This document shows, piece by piece, positions 42,565 to 44,412 of a stretch of 44,412 nt of DNA. Position numbers and translations under genes: made by a program. The stretch lies in contig CATLFX010000019.1 in assembly GCA_949935795.1 (NCBI GenBank), positions 1 through 44,412 of the forward strand, read 5' to 3'. The notes under the pieces were generated by a model. That model did no database searches. It worked only from the letters and a program-made list of their open reading frames with translations, and was not told where the DNA came from. The DNA comes from an uncultured Oscillospiraceae bacterium. GTDB lineage: Bacteria; Bacillota; Clostridia; Oscillospirales; Oscillospiraceae. Positions within the stretch are counted from its first letter, which is position 1; every line of letters begins with the position of its first letter.

Positions 42565-42882
42565 TTAACTATTCGCCTGCTCCAGCAGGTTGGCAGCGCC
42601 GTAGCGCAGGCAGCGGTACAGCCGCTGCCGTCCCCGCTTCAGCGTCCGGGACACGGTGGACTTGTTCACCCCGCACTGCTGGGCGATGGCCTCCATGCTC
42701 ATGCCCTTGCCGTAGTAGAGCATCATGTACTCCCGCTGCCGCTGGGTGATATCCTGACGCAGGGCGTGGGTGAGATTGCGCTTGAGGCGGTTCATCTGCT
42801 CCTTGTTGTCCTGGGCCATCAGCTCGGTGTACACCGCCAGATCCACTATGCCGAAGGTGTTGTCGTAAGAAACGGTCTGCAT
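42565..42882 (-). CDS. sigma-70 region 4-like HTH protein
   Basis: 105 residues. After a helical N-terminus (VDLAVYTELMAQDNKEQMNRL) it has ITQRQREYMMLYYGKGMSME and AIAQQCGVNKSTVSRTLKRG, the region 4 helix-turn-helix of sigma factors, but no region 2. This 'sigma factor-like' form occurs in clostridial genomes and prophages as a small regulator. AGGAGG before ATG 42882; it follows the coiled-coil gene by 3 nt and so is probably the last gene of a three-gene unit. Confidence 0.82.
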   Translation of the reverse strand: MQTVSYDNTFGIVDLAVYTELMAQDNKEQMNRLKRNLTHALRQDITQRQREYMMLYYGKGMSMEAIAQQCGVNKSTVSRTLKRGRQRLYRCLRYGAANLLEQANS

Positions 42883-42885
42883 CGA

Positions 42886-43143
42886 TCAAGTCCTCCTTTT
42901 ACGCCGCGGGGATATGTTGGCCCCGGCCTGCCGGGGCGTGTGCTTTTCGTAATAGTGCTCCAGGTGGCGGGCCACCGCCCGCACGTCCCGGTACATGGAG
43001 CGCAGGGGCCGGGCCCGCCCTTCCAGCTGGCGCCGCCGCTCCTCGTCCGCAGACTCCCTGCCCGCCTGCTCCAGCTCTACGATGCGCCGGCGCAGGTCCG
43101 CCGCGGTCTGCGCGTATTCCAGAGATAGTTCGTATAAGGTCAT
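42886..43143 (-). CDS. small coiled-coil protein
   Basis: 85 residues, nearly all helix with many Arg/Glu: LYELSLEYAQTAADLRRRI, RQLEGRARPLRSMYRDVRAV and a basic tail (NISPRRKRRT). No membrane segment. AAGGAG is 15 nt before ATG 43143, rather far. Not recognised; its tight link with the sigma-like gene suggests a common task. Confidence 0.65.
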   Translation of the reverse strand: MTLYELSLEYAQTAADLRRRIVELEQAGRESADEERRRQLEGRARPLRSMYRDVRAVARHLEHYYEKHTPRQAGANISPRRKRRT

Positions 43144-43167
43144 ATGCCGTCTTTTGTGCTCCTTTTC

Positions 43168-43389
43168 TCAAAGAGTGTCGGGGCGTTCTTCGGGCGCGCC
43201 CCGCCCCGCCCAGCGCAGCTGGGCGGCGAAATAACCCCGGGCGTACCGCCCCAGGCAGTGCTCGCACACCGCCCGGCCCTCCAGCTCAAAGTATGGGTCG
43301 CCTGGGTAGAGCTCCCCCTGGCACAGGTGGCACCGTTCCGCCGGAGCCGCCTGGAAAGTTTGTCCCGCCGTCTTTTTCCATCCTCTCAT
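43168..43389 (-). CDS. small zinc-ribbon protein
   Basis: 73 residues from ATG 43389. Two CxxC pairs (RCHLCQGELYPGDPYFELEG and VCEHCLGRY) form a probable zinc ribbon or LIM-like knuckle. The start is uncertain: no good ribosome-binding site, and an in-frame TTG at 43422 lies in the tRNA promoter region. It is 24 nt upstream of the coiled-coil gene on the same strand. Confidence 0.6.
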   Translation of the reverse strand: MRGWKKTAGQTFQAAPAERCHLCQGELYPGDPYFELEGRAVCEHCLGRYARGYFAAQLRWAGRGAPEERPDTL

Positions 43390-43415
43390 TTTTTCATTCT
43401 TTTTTAAAAAAGCTG

Positions 43416-43444
43416 TTGACAAATCAGCCTCCCACTGTTATAAT
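43416..43444 (+). promoter_or_regulatory. consensus promoter of tRNA operon
   Basis: TTGACA, 17 nt, TATAAT: a perfect consensus vegetative promoter 30 nt before tRNA-Thr. It points away from the zinc-ribbon gene. Confidence 0.9.
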
Positions 43445-43474
43445 AACCATCGTTGTGAACGCGGAAGCTGCTAC

Positions 43475-43550
43475 GCTGGTGTAGCTCAGCTGGTAGAGCA
43501 GCTGATTTGTAATCAGCAGGTCGGGGGTTCGAATCCGTCCACCAGCTCCA
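43475..43550 (+). tRNA. tRNA-Thr (anticodon TGT)
   Basis: 76 nt with encoded CCA. Acceptor GCTGGTG/CACCAGC; D arm TAGCTCAGCTGGTAGAGCA; anticodon stem GCTGA/TCAGC with loop TTTGTAA, anticodon TGT (reads ACA); T arm GGGGGTTCGAATCC. Confidence 0.95.
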
Positions 43551-43573
43551 CCTTCTTCCGCTCAATTGCATAC

Positions 43574-43658
43574 GGAGGAGTACCCAAGTGGCCAAAGGGG
43601 ACAGACTGTAAATCTGCTGGCTTTGCCTTCGATGGTTCGAATCCATCCTCCTCCACCA
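43574..43658 (+). tRNA. tRNA-Tyr (anticodon GTA)
   Basis: 85 nt with encoded CCA and a long variable arm, as for bacterial tRNA-Tyr. Acceptor GGAGGAG/CTCCTCC; anticodon stem CAGA/TCTG with GTA; T arm GATGGTTCGAATCCATC. Cognate of TyrRS and ligand of the T-box in this window. Confidence 0.95.
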
Positions 43659-43659
43659 C

Positions 43660-43696
43660 GTCGCCGCAAGCTTCATATCGCTTGCGGCGACTTTTT
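43660..43696 (+). terminator. terminator of tRNA operon
   Basis: GTCGCCGCAAGC, 8-nt loop, GCTTGCGGCGAC, TTTTT, starting one base after the CCA end of tRNA-Tyr. Confidence 0.92.
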
Positions 43697-43701
43697 CAAA
43701 G

Positions 43702-43800
43702 TCACCGCTTGCTCATTCCGCTGCGGCTCCTTTCCCCACGAAGACTGAAGGGCGCTTTCGCGGGGGCCCCGTCTCTCGGTAATATCTCCACTTCATCCAT
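43702..43800 (-). CDS. 32-codon ORF behind promoter and palindrome
   Basis: ATG 43800 has AAGGAGG at good distance; the frame (DEVEILPRDGAPAKAPFSL, then RGERSRSG and SKR) ends at TGA 43704-43702, next to the tRNA terminator. The coding quality is poor and no family is recognised. Because promoter, palindrome and ribosome-binding site are all well formed, this may be the head of a lost regulator gene whose remainder was replaced, or a leader peptide. Confidence 0.4.
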   Translation of the reverse strand: MDEVEILPRDGAPAKAPFSLRGERSRSGMSKR

Positions 43801-43822
43801 CGAACCTCCTTTTTATAATTGA

Positions 43823-43873
43823 AACTTTTGTTTCATTTCGTCCTTTAAGATACCACGTCCGTTCCCATAAGTC
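43823..43873 (-). promoter_or_regulatory. promoter and 16-bp palindrome upstream of the 32-codon ORF
   Basis: Minus strand TTGACT (about 43873-43868), 17 nt, TATCTT (about 43850-43845), then TGAAAC-aaaa-GTTTCA (about 43838-43823), placed like the operator of a self-regulating TetR-type gene. Confidence 0.5.
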
Positions 43874-44002
43874 AAGGGCAGAGAAGAAAAAATTTTTTGC
43901 CAATTTTGGAAAAGGTGCCTGAAAAATGGACAACACAACCTGGAAACGTTGCACACCGGTTTTCGCTGGGCCTGGATTTATAAAGGTTTCACACTTTGCC
44001 CG

Positions 44003-44031
44003 TTGACGGGCGGGCCCGCCGGGAGTATGAT
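44003..44031 (+). promoter_or_regulatory. promoter of alpha/beta hydrolase gene
   Basis: TTGACG, 17 nt, TATGAT. The spacer contains a perfect 12-bp palindrome GGCGGGCCCGCC (44009-44020). The stretch 43874-44002 shows no gene. Confidence 0.6.
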
Positions 44032-44057
44032 GAAAAAAAGGAGTTGGGGAGGCAGCC

Positions 44058-44412
44058 ATGGAGAAGAAAACCACCTATGGACTGCTGGGGCTTGCCGCGG
44101 CGGGCGCAGGGGCCGCCGGAGGCTTGACCGCCCTGGGCAGTTACCTCTATAATCAGTGCATGATCCCCCTGGTCCGGGAGCTGGACGAGCCGGAGGCCAA
44201 CGACTATCAAGCCCAGGGCCGGGCCTGGGCCCGGAGCCGGGTGGGCTTCCGGGAGGTTACCATCCAGTCTGCCGACGGGCTGATTCTCTGGGCGGCGCTG
44301 GTTTCCGGCGCGCCGGAGAGCCACCGGTGGGCCGTCTGCGTCCACGGATACCACGACACCTACGAGTCCATGGGAGCCATCGCCCGGTGGTACAACGACC
44401 GGGGCTGGAACG
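44058..44412 (+). CDS. alpha/beta hydrolase, 5' part (runs off the window)
   Basis: 118 codons are present. GGGGAGG precedes ATG 44058. A Gly/Ala-rich membrane segment (YGLLGLAAAGAGAAGGLTAL) anchors the protein, followed by VTIQSADGLILWAALV and the oxyanion-hole sequence AVCVHGYHDTYESMGAIAR, as in the BAAT/hydrolase-4 type 'HGY....M' family of clostridial membrane-anchored alpha/beta hydrolases. The nucleophile and catalytic His lie beyond the window. Substrate unknown. Confidence 0.85.
   Translation, partial: MEKKTTYGLLGLAAAGAGAAGGLTALGSYLYNQCMIPLVRELDEPEANDYQAQGRAWARSRVGFREVTIQSADGLILWAALVSGAPESHRWAVCVHGYHDTYESMGAIARWYNDRGWN

Noticed and set aside
43404-43676. A 90-codon frame on the minus strand across the tRNA genes
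   Set aside because: The sequence (DSNPRPADYKSAALPAELH type) is the well-known antisense translation of tRNA genes, not a protein.
1-44412. CRISPR array, toxin-antitoxin or phage-defence cluster
   Set aside because: No regularly spaced direct repeats and no cas, restriction, retron or CBASS-like genes are visible. The nucleotidyltransferase at 7246 is a single gene without an antitoxin-like or effector neighbour.

Overview
The window is a GC-rich chromosomal segment from an anaerobic, endospore-forming member of the Firmicutes, most likely an Oscillospiraceae-type gut clostridium (Flavonifractor/Lawsonibacter/Intestinimonas-like). The evidence is a complete spoIIIA operon (AA to AH) preceded by a sigma-E-like promoter, a tyrosine T-box, pyruvate phosphate dikinase, a flavodiiron protein, DapL-type lysine synthesis, the DXP isoprenoid enzyme Dxs, and many near-consensus sigma-A promoters. 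The species-level guess is inference.

Layout. 1-700: scrap of insertion sequences (IS21 istB tail, an IS66-like shred). 772-2446: an SDR oxidoreductase and a divergently transcribed lipoprotein. 2482-7071: a small HTH protein, a membrane Ser/Thr kinase with an extracytoplasmic leucine-rich-repeat region, and a secreted SLH-domain protein, all on + and probably linked to the cell envelope. 7177-8649: a nucleotidyltransferase and an unknown protein, convergent. 8694-10260: tyrS with its T-box leader and promoter. 10257-20219: an 11-gene minus-strand housekeeping run with overlapping ends (nusB, TsaD-like, xseA, xseB, ispA-like prenyl synthase, DUF212/PAP2-like, dxs, tlyA, nadK, argR, recN). 20348-20814: an Asp23/Gls24 gene with its own promoter and terminator. 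20845-25680: the spoIIIA operon. 25793-29570: dapL, dapF and glnA. 29601-30920: an ECF-type sigma factor and its membrane anti-sigma partner. 30997-33722: ppdK.

33732-35401 is a mobile-DNA scrap yard: a 248-bp element with long terminal inverted repeats and no gene, a TnsA-like N-terminal shred, a frameshifted IS5-family transposase, the 3' end of a radical SAM gene, and a TnpV gene broken by one in-frame stop. 35466-36142: a repeat-rich protein with a Cys-Gly-Cys tail. 36200-38558: a GtrB-type glycosyltransferase and a flavodiiron protein. 38660-40978: an aconitase-like hydratase. 41001-42552: a lipoprotein and a HAD phosphatase, convergent on a shared terminator. 42565-43389: three small genes (sigma-region-4-like, coiled coil, zinc ribbon). 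43416-43696: a tRNA-Thr/tRNA-Tyr operon. The window ends in a truncated alpha/beta hydrolase gene.

I do not see a clearly new multi-gene system. The best leads are the TIR-bounded 248-bp element behind ppdK, the strong hairpin that sequesters the dapF start codon, the HTH/kinase-LRR/SLH cluster, and a promoter plus palindrome that drives only a 32-codon ORF next to the tRNA operon. All calls come from reading the sequence; no database search was run.
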